From Mesorhizobium loti (GTDB lineage Bacteria; Pseudomonadota; Alphaproteobacteria; Rhizobiales; Rhizobiaceae): DNA of 64,000 bases. The stretch spans positions 192,865-256,864 of the forward strand of contig NZ_PJRO01000005.1 in assembly GCF_002858745.1 (NCBI RefSeq). The letters run 5' to 3'. Shown piece after piece: positions 47,846 through 57,356 of this stretch. A program made the translations under genes and the position numbers. Within the stretch, counting starts at the first letter, position 1; each line of letters starts with the position of its first letter. Below the pieces are notes generated by a model, which had not been told where the DNA came from, made no database searches, and saw only the letters and a program-made list of their open reading frames with translations.

Positions 47846-49249
47846 TCACCCTGAAGTTGGCTGGTAAAGTGTATGGGCAGTTTCGTCGCCCCGCGCCAGT
47901 CGGGATGACCAGCGAATATCGACGCGCCCGCACGGCTCCAGGATCGACCGCAAAATGGGACGTAGATTGCCTGGAAGGCTCTCCGGTGCCAGGACGAACC
48001 GATGGGCAACACAGAGCGAACCGACCGCCACGGCAACATGACGTTGTATGAAACGCGCCTGCTTGCGCGCTTGTGGGGTGTTGCTGAAGGGAAAAGGAAC
48101 GGTGTCGATGTCGAGGAAGCGATTGCCGTCAAAACGGGCCGGTACCGTCCAGTAGTGTTCGTCGCGGTGGACAAGCCAAGGCGCAAACAGCGCGGTCGCG
48201 CCCGTGGGGATCGTCTGTCCGCCGAACTGGACGTCCTGGCCGATTGTTCGATGGATGAAGGGAAGCTGCGGATAAAGCCGTTGCGTTTCCTTCGCGACCG
48301 ACAAAGCCAGGGGAGAGACGTTTGGGATGCGCACGCCGCAGGCGAGGCTGGCGGCTTCTGTGGCGATTGCCTCGACAAGGTCCGGGTCCTGAGCGAGGTG
48401 GATCAGGGCCCAGAGCAGGTTCATTCCTTCGATGCTGAGCTTCTCGTCGAGTATCCCAAGCAGGATCCGGCGCAGACAATCCAGGCGTGCCTTTTGCCCG
48501 ATCTCTTCTGGCATGACCCGCAACAACGAAGCGAGCAGGGTTCGGTCCCCCGGTTGCGCCGTTGTCGTGTTTTCGCACAGGGCATGATCGAGAAAGGCGC
48601 GGGCTTGTCGAAGGTGTCCGTACACTTCTGACACAGCTTCCGGCGCTGAGGTCGCTACGGCGTAGAATTTCTCGATAAGCATCAGTCCTGCCGCCATGTC
48701 CGCGTCAGGCAACGCGGCTCCGAAGAGGCTGTGGCAGACGGCGCGAACCGACCACAAGCGGCACAGTTGTCGCAAGTCTGCAGCCGGAGCTGAAGCCTCT
48801 TCAACGAAAGCCTCCGTCGCGACTTCAAGCGTCTGGTCGAACCAGCGATCCAGATCGTGTTCAAGTAGAGCAAGTTCCCGGCCAAGCAGATGCGCCAGGT
48901 CACTTTCCGCCTCGGCTGCCTCGCCCAAAAGCAAGCTCATCGCCATCGTGTTGCTTGTCAGGTTGCCGAACTCGCCCGGAAATCTGGCCATCTGGTTGTC
49001 CCAGCAGCGCACGCTCTGCGGCCCCGTCACCAGGTAAACCTCTTTATCGTTGCGAAGGCGCAGACGGACCAGGCTGCCATGTTTGTGCATGGCCATTTCG
49101 GCGATCTTCAACAAGCCCAGATTCCGATACAGTGCGGAGTTGGCATCGAAGACGGGGCATTGGGTGGTCGGCTCGTTCGCCGCCCGTCGGAGTGGATCGA
49201 AAGTGGAAAGCTCTCCCGTCGGCGGAAGGACCGCCTCATCTTCAGCCAT
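47846..49249 (-). CDS. Cytochrome P450-fold protein A, lacking the haem-ligand cysteine
   Basis: This 467-residue protein has the P450 K-helix ExxR (E321-T-Q-R324), the following FIHR...IPTGATALFAPWLVHRDEH region and the ARFDGNRFL segment before the haem loop. Where FxxGxRxCxG should follow, it reads FPFSNTPQARKQARF: the expected Cys is Gln397. The I-helix (A/G)Gx(D/E)T motif is also missing (SIEGMNLLW). It cannot be a normal haem-thiolate oxygenase, and may be a structural partner like EryCII/DesVIII-type P450 homologues. Last gene of the operon, 179 bases after the dehydrogenase gene. Paralogue of 51590-52942. Confidence 0.8.
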   Translation of the reverse strand: MAEDEAVLPPTGELSTFDPLRRAANEPTTQCPVFDANSALYRNLGLLKIAEMAMHKHGSLVRLRLRNDKEVYLVTGPQSVRCWDNQMARFPGEFGNLTSNTMAMSLLLGEAAEAESDLAHLLGRELALLEHDLDRWFDQTLEVATEAFVEEASAPAADLRQLCRLWSVRAVCHSLFGAALPDADMAAGLMLIEKFYAVATSAPEAVSEVYGHLRQARAFLDHALCENTTTAQPGDRTLLASLLRVMPEEIGQKARLDCLRRILLGILDEKLSIEGMNLLWALIHLAQDPDLVEAIATEAASLACGVRIPNVSPLALSVAKETQRLYPQLPFIHRTIGQDVQFGGQTIPTGATALFAPWLVHRDEHYWTVPARFDGNRFLDIDTVPFPFSNTPQARKQARFIQRHVAVAVGSLCVAHRFVLAPESLPGNLRPILRSILEPCGRVDIRWSSRLARGDETAHTLYQPTSG

Positions 49250-49428
49250 CGTCCTGATCCTGTTCTAGACCGTTCACGCGTCGTCCTGGCGCAAAGCGCT
49301 GTACTCATTGCCCTCACGCGGCTTCGTCTGTCTTCGACGTTGCTCCGATCCCGGCCCTCGCGCAGGCCCCATGCGAAGGGGATACCGGTCCCATTTGCGA
49401 GAACGAGAAACGCGCCATAACGAACCCG

Positions 49429-50586
49429 TTACACACTGTTGGCCAGGCTTCGGCCGATCACATCACGCAGCACTTCGCTCGCTCCGCCCCAAATCGACTG
49501 TACGGAACTGTCAAGGAGATCCTGCGTGCAGCGTTCACCCGACACGCCGCTCACGCCTTGGGCCCCGCGCAGCTGGACCGATAGGGCGCAAATGGACTTA
49601 AGCGTTTCCGTCGCTCGCAACTTTGCCAGGCTCGCGGCCCTTGGATCGAGGCCGCAATGCGCATGCTCGATGATACAAGCGTCGATATAAGCTTGGTTGA
49701 CGGTGCATTCGCCGTACAGATCCGCCAGGCGGCAATAGTTGACCTGATAATCGACGAGGCTGCCTGTGGACGTCTTTCGGCGTCCACAGAAGCTTATGAG
49801 CTCCTGCAGAATGGTAACCGCGCTCGCCTGGGCATAGATCGCGAGCATCAGCCGCTCGAGGCCCAGGAAGGTCAACAGGTAAAACAAGCCGCGCCCCTCG
49901 GCTCCCAGCAGTTTCTCCCCGCCGACATGGCATTCGTCAAAGATGAGCGTGCTGGTGTCGAGGGCGCGCATGCCGGCTTTGGGTATACGCGCCCGACTGA
50001 GACCCTGCGTGTTGGCGTCCACGATCAAAAGGCTCAGTTGCGGGGCCTGATTGAGGGCGAGCCCGGCGTTGCGTGCGGCGACGACAATTACGTCGGCCAA
50101 AAAGCCATTCGATATATGTTTCTTTTCGCCGTTAATGACGAAATCGCCGTCAGCTCGCGTGACGGAGGTCTTCATATGTGCGACCTCGCTACCCGATTGC
50201 GGCTCCGTCATGGCGATCGCTCCGAGTTTTGCCCCGGAACACAAGTCTGGAACATAGTCCTGCTTCTGAATCTCCGTCGCCAATTTCAGGAAATAGGGCG
50301 CGACGATATCGCTCTGCAAAAAGATCAGAAAACCGGAAAGCCGCCGTTTCGCCAACTCTTCGGTAATAACCACGGACTCCGTGAAAGGGGCGTCGAGACC
50401 GCCGTGGCTCCTGGGCGCCGTGCGGCACAATAAACCGGCCGCACCAGCCTTGAGCCAGGCATTTCGCGGAATCCAGCCCTGCATTTCCCAGTCGCGATGG
50501 TACGGCGCTATCTCGCTATCCAGGAAATCCGCCACGTGAAGACGGAAACGGTCATCGGCTTGTGAAAAAAGATTTCGTCGGATCAT
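49429..50586 (-). CDS. Acyl-CoA dehydrogenase-type flavoprotein
   Basis: This 385-residue protein has the flavin/substrate loop AMTEPQSGSEVAHMKTSV, INGEKKHISNG and the C-terminal IWGGASEVLRDVIGRSL with the expected catalytic glutamate. Within carrier-protein clusters such enzymes oxidise acyl- or aminoacyl-S-carrier intermediates (for example prolyl-carrier to pyrrolyl-carrier). A similar desaturation here is inference from context. It follows the aldo/keto reductase by 53 bases. Confidence 0.82.
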   Translation of the reverse strand: MIRRNLFSQADDRFRLHVADFLDSEIAPYHRDWEMQGWIPRNAWLKAGAAGLLCRTAPRSHGGLDAPFTESVVITEELAKRRLSGFLIFLQSDIVAPYFLKLATEIQKQDYVPDLCSGAKLGAIAMTEPQSGSEVAHMKTSVTRADGDFVINGEKKHISNGFLADVIVVAARNAGLALNQAPQLSLLIVDANTQGLSRARIPKAGMRALDTSTLIFDECHVGGEKLLGAEGRGLFYLLTFLGLERLMLAIYAQASAVTILQELISFCGRRKTSTGSLVDYQVNYCRLADLYGECTVNQAYIDACIIEHAHCGLDPRAASLAKLRATETLKSICALSVQLRGAQGVSGVSGERCTQDLLDSSVQSIWGGASEVLRDVIGRSLANSV

Positions 50587-50639
50587 GGCTTATCTCAATG
50601 TGCGTCTGGTTCGAGACGAGCCCAGCAGCTGGCTGGGCC

Positions 50640-51593
50640 TCAATAAGAGCTGACGCTGTCGAGGTGCTGCAATTCGTCGACCGTCAAATGGATGGTCGCG
50701 CCGTCGAGGATTTGTGCAAGCTGCTCCACCGTCGTGGCGCTGGCGATCGGCGCGGCAAGGCCGGGGCGACTGTTCAGCCAGGCGATTGCCACGCTGGCGG
50801 GGGCAACGCTGTGCGCAAGAGCAATCTCATCGAGAGCATCAAGGATACGCAACCCACGTTCGTTAAGGTAGCCCTTCATGAACAGGCCGCGGACTGGACT
50901 CTTGCGGAAATCGGCCCGTGTCCGATATTTTCCGGACAAGAAGCCACGCGCCAGCGAAAAGTAGCTTGTGACCGCGATCTCGTGAGCACGACAGAAGGCT
51001 GCGAGCTCTGCTTCGTGGCCTCCGCGATCGTACAGATTGTAATGCGCCTGCACGGTCTCGAACCGAGGCCACCCTTCCTGTCCGGAAATGTGTTCGGCCG
51101 CGCTGAGCTGCTTCGTTCCATGGTGACATGCGCCAATTGCGCGGACTTTGCCCGCCTGGACGAGGTCCGCGAAGATGGCCAGCGTTTCTGCGATGGGTAC
51201 CTGTGGATCTTCTCTATGCGCCAAGTAGAGATCGATGTAGTCGGTCGACAGGCGCCGCAGCGAAGCCTCGATGGCCTCGGTCACGTAGCGCCGGGACAGT
51301 CCCTCCTGCCCGGTGCCCATGGCGTAGCCGACTTTTGTCGTCAACACGATCCGGTCGCGGTTGCCGCGCGCTTTGATCCACTTGCCAATGATGGTTTCCG
51401 AGACGCCACCTAGATTGCCGGGAGCCCAGTTGGAGTAGACATCGGCGGTATCGATGAGGTTGAACCCTCGGTCGACGAACGCGTCGAGGATGCCGTAGGA
51501 TTCGCGTTCGTTGATCGTCCAGCCGAAAACATTCCCACCGAGCCCCAGTGGGGCAACGAAAAGCTCTGAACGACCGAGCCTGCGCCTGCTCAT
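50640..51593 (-). CDS. Aldo/keto reductase
   Basis: This 317-residue TIM-barrel reductase has the full tetrad: Asp and Tyr in LIDTADVYSNW, Lys in IVLTTKVGYAMG, and His in DLYLAHREDP. NADPH-binding residues lie in the C-terminal IASATTVEQLAQIL. It reduces a carbonyl to an alcohol, plausibly an intermediate of the cluster product. Start ATG 51593 overlaps the stop of the upstream P450-like gene (ATGA), so the longer open frame upstream is not used. Confidence 0.85.
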   Translation of the reverse strand: MSRRRLGRSELFVAPLGLGGNVFGWTINERESYGILDAFVDRGFNLIDTADVYSNWAPGNLGGVSETIIGKWIKARGNRDRIVLTTKVGYAMGTGQEGLSRRYVTEAIEASLRRLSTDYIDLYLAHREDPQVPIAETLAIFADLVQAGKVRAIGACHHGTKQLSAAEHISGQEGWPRFETVQAHYNLYDRGGHEAELAAFCRAHEIAVTSYFSLARGFLSGKYRTRADFRKSPVRGLFMKGYLNERGLRILDALDEIALAHSVAPASVAIAWLNSRPGLAAPIASATTVEQLAQILDGATIHLTVDELQHLDSVSSY

Positions 51594-52942
51594 TGCCACC
51601 AACCTGTCTCGGCCTGCCGCTGGCGTTTGCGAAAGACGAATGGTACCGGACCTCGGGGCGACAGCTGAGCCCGCAGGAAGGGCCGTAGATTGCCGGGCGG
51701 GCAGGTCGGTGCGATCTCGAATTCCAATGCGCGGGTGACAGTGGCCAGAGATCTGGAAAGCTGGCACAGCAGGAAACGTGTCTGCTTGCGCGCCGTCGGA
51801 CTAAGCCCGAAAGGCAAGAAGCATTCGGGGTCATCGCTTTCCCCCAGGAAGCGGCGACCGTCAAAACGGGTCGGCTCCTGCCACTGACGCTGGTCGTGAT
51901 GCATGAGCCACGGGGAGAACAAGACGGTAGCCCCAGCGGGAATGGTCGTCCCGTCGACCGACATGCTTCCACTGGTCATGCGATAGATGAAAGGATGCTC
52001 CGGATAGTAGCGCGCGGTCTCCTTCGCAACCGAGATGGCCAAGGAGCCCCCGTCCGGCTTGTCGCGAGCATAGCGCTCTGTGGCCAAGGCGGCTGCAAGC
52101 GCATCATCCCTTGCCAAATGCACAAGTGTCCAGAACAGACCCAGCCCATCGGCGTTCAGCCGATCCTTAAGGATACGAAACAAGATCGGGCGGAGCACGT
52201 CCACCCGTTCGTCTGGCCTGACTTCTTGCGGCAGTGCAGCCAAGAGTGCGGCGACGAATGTCGGATCGCCCGGCTTGGCCGCTTCCATGCTGGCCATGAC
52301 CACTTGGTCGAGGAAGGCACGGATCTTGACGAACTCCTCGGAGCTTTCGGCCGAATGCAGCGTCTCTGCCGTCTTATTGAACACAAGCCGATGGAACGAT
52401 TGCATCGCGATCAAACCCGGCGCCAAGGCAGCCGGATCCACCACCGCGCCGAAGATCGTCGAAGCCACACAGCGAATTGCCCATAGCCGCGTTAGCTCGC
52501 GAAGATCGTCGACGCTACCCTGTACCTCGGCGATGAACGCCTCTGCGGCAATGTCCGCGGACGTTTCGAATTGCGCTTCCAGTTCTGTCTCTGCCTGCGA
52601 AAGGGCCCGGCGCAGTGCCAGTCCGACGCGTGCCCACGAGGCTCCCTGAGCCTCCGCGCCGAGCAGCATGCGCGTGGTGTTCGCATTGCTCCTCATATCG
52701 CCAAAAGTGGCCAGTAGCTGGGCTGCGTTCTCCTTCCAGGATCGGAGCCCCCGCTCGCCATTCAACAGGTAAGTGTCTCGGTCGTCGCCTGTATGGAGGA
52801 GAACGAGGTCGCCATGTCGTCGCGAAGCCTCCTCTGCCACCTTCAGCAAGCCGAGATTCTGATGGAACACCGAACTGGCGTCGAAGACGGGCCATCCCGC
52901 CATCTGGGAACACTCCTGTGAAGAGCCGGGGTCAGAGCTCAC
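51590..52942 (-). CDS. Cytochrome P450-fold protein B, lacking the haem-ligand cysteine
   Basis: This 450-residue paralogue of the 47846-49249 product has the K-helix ExxR (E308-T-A-R311), IPAGATVLFSPWLMHHDQ and RFDGRRFL. The haem loop reads FLPFGLSPTARKQTRF, with Gln387 where Cys belongs. A cysteine six residues later (C393) is not shared with the paralogue. The I-helix reads NADGLGLFW, without the acid-alcohol pair. The N-terminal half aligns with protein A (FDAS..., NLGLLKVAE), so they arose by duplication. GTG start at 52942 overlaps the adenylation gene by 11 bases. Confidence 0.8.
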   Translation of the reverse strand: MSSDPGSSQECSQMAGWPVFDASSVFHQNLGLLKVAEEASRRHGDLVLLHTGDDRDTYLLNGERGLRSWKENAAQLLATFGDMRSNANTTRMLLGAEAQGASWARVGLALRRALSQAETELEAQFETSADIAAEAFIAEVQGSVDDLRELTRLWAIRCVASTIFGAVVDPAALAPGLIAMQSFHRLVFNKTAETLHSAESSEEFVKIRAFLDQVVMASMEAAKPGDPTFVAALLAALPQEVRPDERVDVLRPILFRILKDRLNADGLGLFWTLVHLARDDALAAALATERYARDKPDGGSLAISVAKETARYYPEHPFIYRMTSGSMSVDGTTIPAGATVLFSPWLMHHDQRQWQEPTRFDGRRFLGESDDPECFLPFGLSPTARKQTRFLLCQLSRSLATVTRALEFEIAPTCPPGNLRPFLRAQLSPRGPVPFVFRKRQRQAETGWWQ

Positions 52943-54557
52943 GACGGACGCCGGCAGCCAACACGCAATGAACGTAACGGGAGCGTGCCTTTCCCACTGT
53001 GGTTATGATCTCCTTGCGATCGAGCTTGGAGTTGTTGTTCAGCTTGACGTCGAAATCCGCATACCAGAAGCGGGGAACGAGGTATGGCGGGAGTTCTGCT
53101 GCCAGCAGCTCGGCTAGGGTGCGCAGATCCGCTTGGTTGTGCGGCCCAAGAACGAAAGCGTTGAGCGCACGCGGCTGGCCATCGAGCGAATAGACGCTCA
53201 CCACCGCGTCATCGACGCCCGGGAGCGAGCGCACATGCATCTCCACGTCATCGAGATCGACCCGCACGCCCTGGATCTTGGTTTCCCGATCGACCCGACC
53301 CTTGAAGTACCAGAGGCCGTCATTCGCGCGGTATCCCCAATCCCCTGTCCGGTAGAGCTCCGGTTCGGGAAAGGCGGCAGCCTGCTTCTCCGGCAGGTTG
53401 ATATAGCCGTTGCCGACACTGAGACCTCGAATACATATTTCGCCTGCAAGCGGTTCGCCTCCATCTCCTGCCATCGGTTCGGACTGCGAAAGATGTTCCA
53501 GCGTGGTGCCGGGGCGCGCATAGCCGATGGGCAGTTCTTGGGGGGCTGCCAGGTGCGCCTCGGTGATGTCCACAGCCGTGACTGCGACAGTGCATTCAGT
53601 CGGACCGTAGGTGTTGATGACGCGGCATCCGGGGAACCGCTCAAAGAGCTTGCGGACGAGGATTTTTGTAAGCGGCTCGCCGCAGAAGAGAAATGTCCTG
53701 CACTCTGGAAGAGTCTCTGCGGTGAAGCGTGGGTTCTTCAGGTAGAGACGAATGATCGACGGCGTGGAAACCCATAGCGAGACGCGATCGGCCGCCAATC
53801 TCTGGATCAGTCCGTTCGAGTTGGCTAGGTCTGTGTGATCGAGCGCAGTGACCGGCAGCAAGTGAAGCCATGCGGTCCATATTTCGAAGAGCGATACGTC
53901 GAAGCAATAGCGGATGTTGCCGGACACGCTTTGCCACGTCGCCGCCTCGGGGAGGAGCAAGGCGAGCCAATCGATGAAGTCGATGAGATTGGCATAGCTT
54001 ACCTGAATACCCTTCGGGTGGCCGAGCGTGCCGGAAGAAAACATGATGTAAGCCACGTCATGCGGATTGATGCCGGCGCTCGGCAGCGGGCCAGTCTCAT
54101 CGTTTGCGGCACGAGCCGCGCCGTCTCCGTCTCTGTCGATGCGAACGATCGGCACGAGATCGGCAAGCTGCGCCTCGATCCTGGTATCCGGATCTGCGAT
54201 GAGCAAGGCGCCGGCGCCGCACGCCGAGGCGATCTGGCGCACGCGTTCCACCGGTGTCTCCGGCTCGACCGGTACCAGCGCCCAGCCACCGGTCAAGCAC
54301 GCCCAGTATGCGATCAGGTAGCGTGGATCCTTGTGGCCCCAGATCAGGACAGGTGGACGGGCCGCCCCCGCAAGCGGACCGTTGGCCAGTTCATGGCGCA
54401 GAATGGCGGCACGACTATAGAGCTGCGCATAGCTGAGCTCGCCCCCGGCGTAGCGGTAGCTCACACGCGTCTGGCCTGCAAAGCTCTGGTAGATCGCGTG
54501 CAGACGTTCTTCCACTTTGAATTGAATGGCCTCGTGCCGGCTGGGAACGGCCATCAC
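52932..54557 (-). CDS. DltA-like amino acid adenylation enzyme
   Basis: This 541-residue stand-alone A domain has core motifs A3 (YIMFSSGTLGHPKG), A5 (NTYGPTECTVAV), A7 (YRTGDWGY), A8 (GRVDRETKIQGVRVDLDD) and the A10 lysine (NSKLDRKEI). The conserved Asp for the amino group is in CFDVSLFEIW. The segments VSTPSIIRLYL, TFLFCGEPL and LFERFPGCRVINTYGPTE follow D-alanine ligase DltA closely, including the FCGE cysteine (C292) that contributes to D-Ala selectivity. It probably activates D-Ala, Gly or a similar small amino acid and loads it onto the adjacent carrier protein. GTG start overlaps the carrier stop. Confidence 0.82.
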   Translation of the reverse strand: MMAVPSRHEAIQFKVEERLHAIYQSFAGQTRVSYRYAGGELSYAQLYSRAAILRHELANGPLAGAARPPVLIWGHKDPRYLIAYWACLTGGWALVPVEPETPVERVRQIASACGAGALLIADPDTRIEAQLADLVPIVRIDRDGDGAARAANDETGPLPSAGINPHDVAYIMFSSGTLGHPKGIQVSYANLIDFIDWLALLLPEAATWQSVSGNIRYCFDVSLFEIWTAWLHLLPVTALDHTDLANSNGLIQRLAADRVSLWVSTPSIIRLYLKNPRFTAETLPECRTFLFCGEPLTKILVRKLFERFPGCRVINTYGPTECTVAVTAVDITEAHLAAPQELPIGYARPGTTLEHLSQSEPMAGDGGEPLAGEICIRGLSVGNGYINLPEKQAAAFPEPELYRTGDWGYRANDGLWYFKGRVDRETKIQGVRVDLDDVEMHVRSLPGVDDAVVSVYSLDGQPRALNAFVLGPHNQADLRTLAELLAAELPPYLVPRFWYADFDVKLNNNSKLDRKEIITTVGKARSRYVHCVLAAGVRREL

Positions 54558-54814
54558 ACAACTGCCTGCGCGTGGATACTGCGGCCTACGAAATCCGCAA
54601 GGCTCGCCACACTCGTGAAATGCTCGGGGAGCAGTTGCGCCGGATCGACGTCAAGAGTTGGCACGCTTTCTTCGACTAGCAGGAACAGTTCGAGCATGAG
54701 GCCGCTGTCGATACCCAGATCCTGCAGTTGCGTGTCAGGTGCGAGCCCATTGTGGTTCGGGAGTTCGAGGAGTTCGGCGATGGCTTTGATAACAATGGCT
54801 TCCAGCTCGTTCAT
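54554..54814 (-). CDS. Acyl/aminoacyl carrier protein 1
   Basis: This 86-residue four-helix carrier has the phosphopantetheine serine at S37 in LQDLGIDSGLMLELF (DSG instead of the common DSL). It is coupled by four-base overlaps to the acyl ligase before it and the DltA-like enzyme after it, so either could load it. The DltA-like partner makes a DltC-like aminoacyl carrier the leading option. Confidence 0.85.
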   Translation of the reverse strand: MNELEAIVIKAIAELLELPNHNGLAPDTQLQDLGIDSGLMLELFLLVEESVPTLDVDPAQLLPEHFTSVASLADFVGRSIHAQAVV

Positions 54815-56415
54815 GATCGGATTTCCTCTGCGGCATTGGAGTAATCAAGCGTGCCGACGAGCAGGTCGCGCAAGACATGCTTGTCGATCTTTCCGTTCTG
54901 ATTGCGCCTCAATTGATCGAGGATGATGATGCGGGTGGGCACCACGTGATGTTCGAGCCGCTCCCGGCACCAGTCGATGAGGGTTTTCGGTTCGGCGTCC
55001 TTGCCCGGATGAAGCGTAACGAAGGCGACGGGGCGCTCGCCATGGGTCGGGTGCGTCTCACCAATTACGGCAGCCTGGGACACCAGCGGATGTGACGCAA
55101 GCATGCGCTCGATCTCCGAAGGAGCCACCTTCTGACCGCTGACCTTGAGAATGTCGTCATTGCGGGCGATGAAATACAGAAAGCCGTCCTCGTCGAGCCG
55201 ACAGGTGTCGCCGGTGAACAACACGACCTCCTGAGTTTCGGAGCACAGGCGCAACTTTTCCGCCGTCTTGGCGGGATTGTTCCAGTATCCTTTCATCACG
55301 GTGCTTCCACGGATGACAAGCTCCCCGGTCGCATTGCGGAATTGCCGTCGGCCTTCCTTGTCCACCAGCCAGAGTTCGGTGTTGGGAATAGCTTTTCCCA
55401 CGCTCAGCCTGCGCGTTTCGAGTTCCGCCGGATCCAGATAGGTACAACGATGGCACTCGGTGAGGCCGTACATGGAGAACAGGCTCGCGCGACGAAAAAT
55501 GGCGGTGAGCTTTTCGATACTGCTGCCATGAAGGGTTGCTGACGTGCTCGTCAGGCAACGGACGCGGCTGAACTCGAAGCGGTCAGCCAGCGGGTCGATC
55601 AGTGGAACCATCGTGGGCACGATCGGGAAAACCGTCGCCTTGCAAGATACCAGATGGGAAAGTGCAAAGAGCGGTTGTACGAAACTCGCCTCGACATGGA
55701 GCGTCGCGCCAACGAGGGTACTCATCGTCAATTGGTGGAGCCCGTAGTCGAAACTCAGCGGAATAGCGCAAAAGACCACATCATCAGACCGGTATCCCAG
55801 ATAGGTCGATACGGAACGGGCGGCCGAGGTCATGTTGAGGTGCGTGAGCATTACCCCCTTGGGGTCGCCCGTAGAGCCCGAGGTATAGATGATTGCGGCC
55901 AGGTCGCGATCGATGATGGCCGCAATCGGTTGGGACAGCGCTGTCGGCTCGACGGCAGCCGTGTCTTCCTCGAATACGATCAGGTCGTGTCCGAGAAGGC
56001 CGGCGCCGACATATGTCAACAGGTAGGCGGATATGCTCGATTGAGCGATGGCCACCCGCGCGGCGGGCACAAGCACCTCGTCCACGACGACGGCTTTCGG
56101 CTGACAATTGCCGAAAATCCAGGCCAATTTTTCTTTTTTGGTATCGGGGCTGAGCGGCACGGCCACCGCTCCGGCCAGTACGATACCCCAGAAACTGACG
56201 CAAAAGCCGATGGAGTTGGGCATCCACAGCACGACACGGTCGCCGCGACCGACTCCGGCCTGTTTCAAATCGCGCGCGACGGCGGAGGCGAGCAAGACAG
56301 TTCGCGCGTAGCTCAGCTCGCGCAGCCCATCACGCAGGGCAGTCTGATCGCCGTGCGCCGCTGCGGCATCCAGCAGGAAGCTGGAAAGCAAGTTGGGAGA
56401 GCGATTCATTGCCAC
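54811..56415 (-). CDS. Acyl-CoA/acyl-ACP ligase (AMP-binding)
   Basis: This 534-residue ANL-family ligase has AIIYTSGSTGDPKGVML, the A5 region SMYGLTECHRC, LFTGDTCRLDEDGFLYFIAR and the C-terminal catalytic lysine in NQNGKIDKHVL. It activates a carboxylic or fatty acid as acyl-AMP, then transfers it to CoA or to a carrier. There is no FAAL-type insertion that I can see. It overlaps the KAS-like gene by 10 bases upstream and the carrier gene by ATGA downstream, so it likely primes the pathway. Confidence 0.85.
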   Translation of the reverse strand: MAMNRSPNLLSSFLLDAAAAHGDQTALRDGLRELSYARTVLLASAVARDLKQAGVGRGDRVVLWMPNSIGFCVSFWGIVLAGAVAVPLSPDTKKEKLAWIFGNCQPKAVVVDEVLVPAARVAIAQSSISAYLLTYVGAGLLGHDLIVFEEDTAAVEPTALSQPIAAIIDRDLAAIIYTSGSTGDPKGVMLTHLNMTSAARSVSTYLGYRSDDVVFCAIPLSFDYGLHQLTMSTLVGATLHVEASFVQPLFALSHLVSCKATVFPIVPTMVPLIDPLADRFEFSRVRCLTSTSATLHGSSIEKLTAIFRRASLFSMYGLTECHRCTYLDPAELETRRLSVGKAIPNTELWLVDKEGRRQFRNATGELVIRGSTVMKGYWNNPAKTAEKLRLCSETQEVVLFTGDTCRLDEDGFLYFIARNDDILKVSGQKVAPSEIERMLASHPLVSQAAVIGETHPTHGERPVAFVTLHPGKDAEPKTLIDWCRERLEHHVVPTRIIILDQLRRNQNGKIDKHVLRDLLVGTLDYSNAAEEIRS

Positions 56416-57344
56416 ACTCCATTCATCGATCTGTGAAGCTGGAAGGCTCCGATGAAGGCGCCCATGCCGACAGATACCAGTGTAAATGGCCCCTGAGGGT
56501 CGGGCGCCTCAGCCAGGAGATTGGACAACAGGACGAACGGATCGGCTGTGTAGCAATGCCCGATGTCCGGTAGAAGGCTAAGGTCGACCCTGTCGAAAGC
56601 GAGGCCATGGCTGTGGCTCATCTGCTTCCAAACGAGTTGATTGACGTTGTGCGGGAGTATGCGAGACGATCCGCTCCAGTCGAACCGCGTTTCGTCGAGT
56701 GCGGCTTTCACCATCCCGTTGTGTGCTGCAAAGAATGCGCTCATCTCGCTTTGCGTACCGGCACGTCCGCTGTGGAATTCTGGGCGCGCGTGCAAAGCAA
56801 TCGGCATAAAACGCCACCCGCCGGGCTCGTTGTCGACGATGAGACCGTAAAAAGCCTCTCCCATTAAGGTACACCCTGGAACATAGCGTTCGGACAACGG
56901 CAGCCCTTTGTGTCCGTCTCCTGCCAGCAGCACGACACAACGGGAGAGACCGCTGCGAAGGAGACTTCTCGCCATTTCGAGGGCCCAGAACATGCCACCG
57001 CAATTGTACTGGTCGACTTCGTAGCGCGCACGAACCTCGGTCAGAAGCGGATGATCGCAAAGCTCCCCCAGCGGCGAGCGGCCTTCCGGATATTGCAGCG
57101 GCAGAGCGTGAACGTAGATGGCCGCATCCGGTGCCAAGCCATCATGCTTTCGCAGCAGGCTCTCCAGAACCGCCTCGAATGTGTCGTTGAGAGACATGCA
57201 GTCAGCGGACGTGGAGACCTGGCTGATGCCGAAAAGCCTGGAAAAGACCAGTGCCTGCGAACGCGAACCGCCGGCAGAGCGGACTATTTCTTCCGCTTCG
57301 AGGCGACCCTCCGGAACATGCGCGCTTATGGTAGCCAGTCTCAT
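56406..57344 (-). CDS. Ketoacyl synthase III-like protein, Cys and His present
   Basis: This 312-residue thiolase-fold protein of FabH size has its nucleophile C115 in VDQYNCGGMFW and catalytic H232 in LPHNVNQLVW. The third FabH residue (Asn in GNTS) is replaced: the site reads DIGHCYTADPF (H263, C264). It may condense acyl units or transfer an acyl group to a non-carbon nucleophile, as some KAS III homologues do. It lies 12 bases after the inactive KAS-like gene, which suggests a pair. The GHCxxADPF block is shared with 60986-61933. Confidence 0.8.
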   Translation of the reverse strand: MRLATISAHVPEGRLEAEEIVRSAGGSRSQALVFSRLFGISQVSTSADCMSLNDTFEAVLESLLRKHDGLAPDAAIYVHALPLQYPEGRSPLGELCDHPLLTEVRARYEVDQYNCGGMFWALEMARSLLRSGLSRCVVLLAGDGHKGLPLSERYVPGCTLMGEAFYGLIVDNEPGGWRFMPIALHARPEFHSGRAGTQSEMSAFFAAHNGMVKAALDETRFDWSGSSRILPHNVNQLVWKQMSHSHGLAFDRVDLSLLPDIGHCYTADPFVLLSNLLAEAPDPQGPFTLVSVGMGAFIGAFQLHRSMNGVWQ

Positions 57345-57356
57345 GGTACGATCTCT

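Noticed and set aside
49429..54814. Prolyl-carrier to pyrrolyl-carrier pathway (adenylation enzyme, carrier, dehydrogenase)
   Set aside because: The set of three fits, but the adenylation enzyme follows DltA and not proline-activating enzymes in its specificity region.
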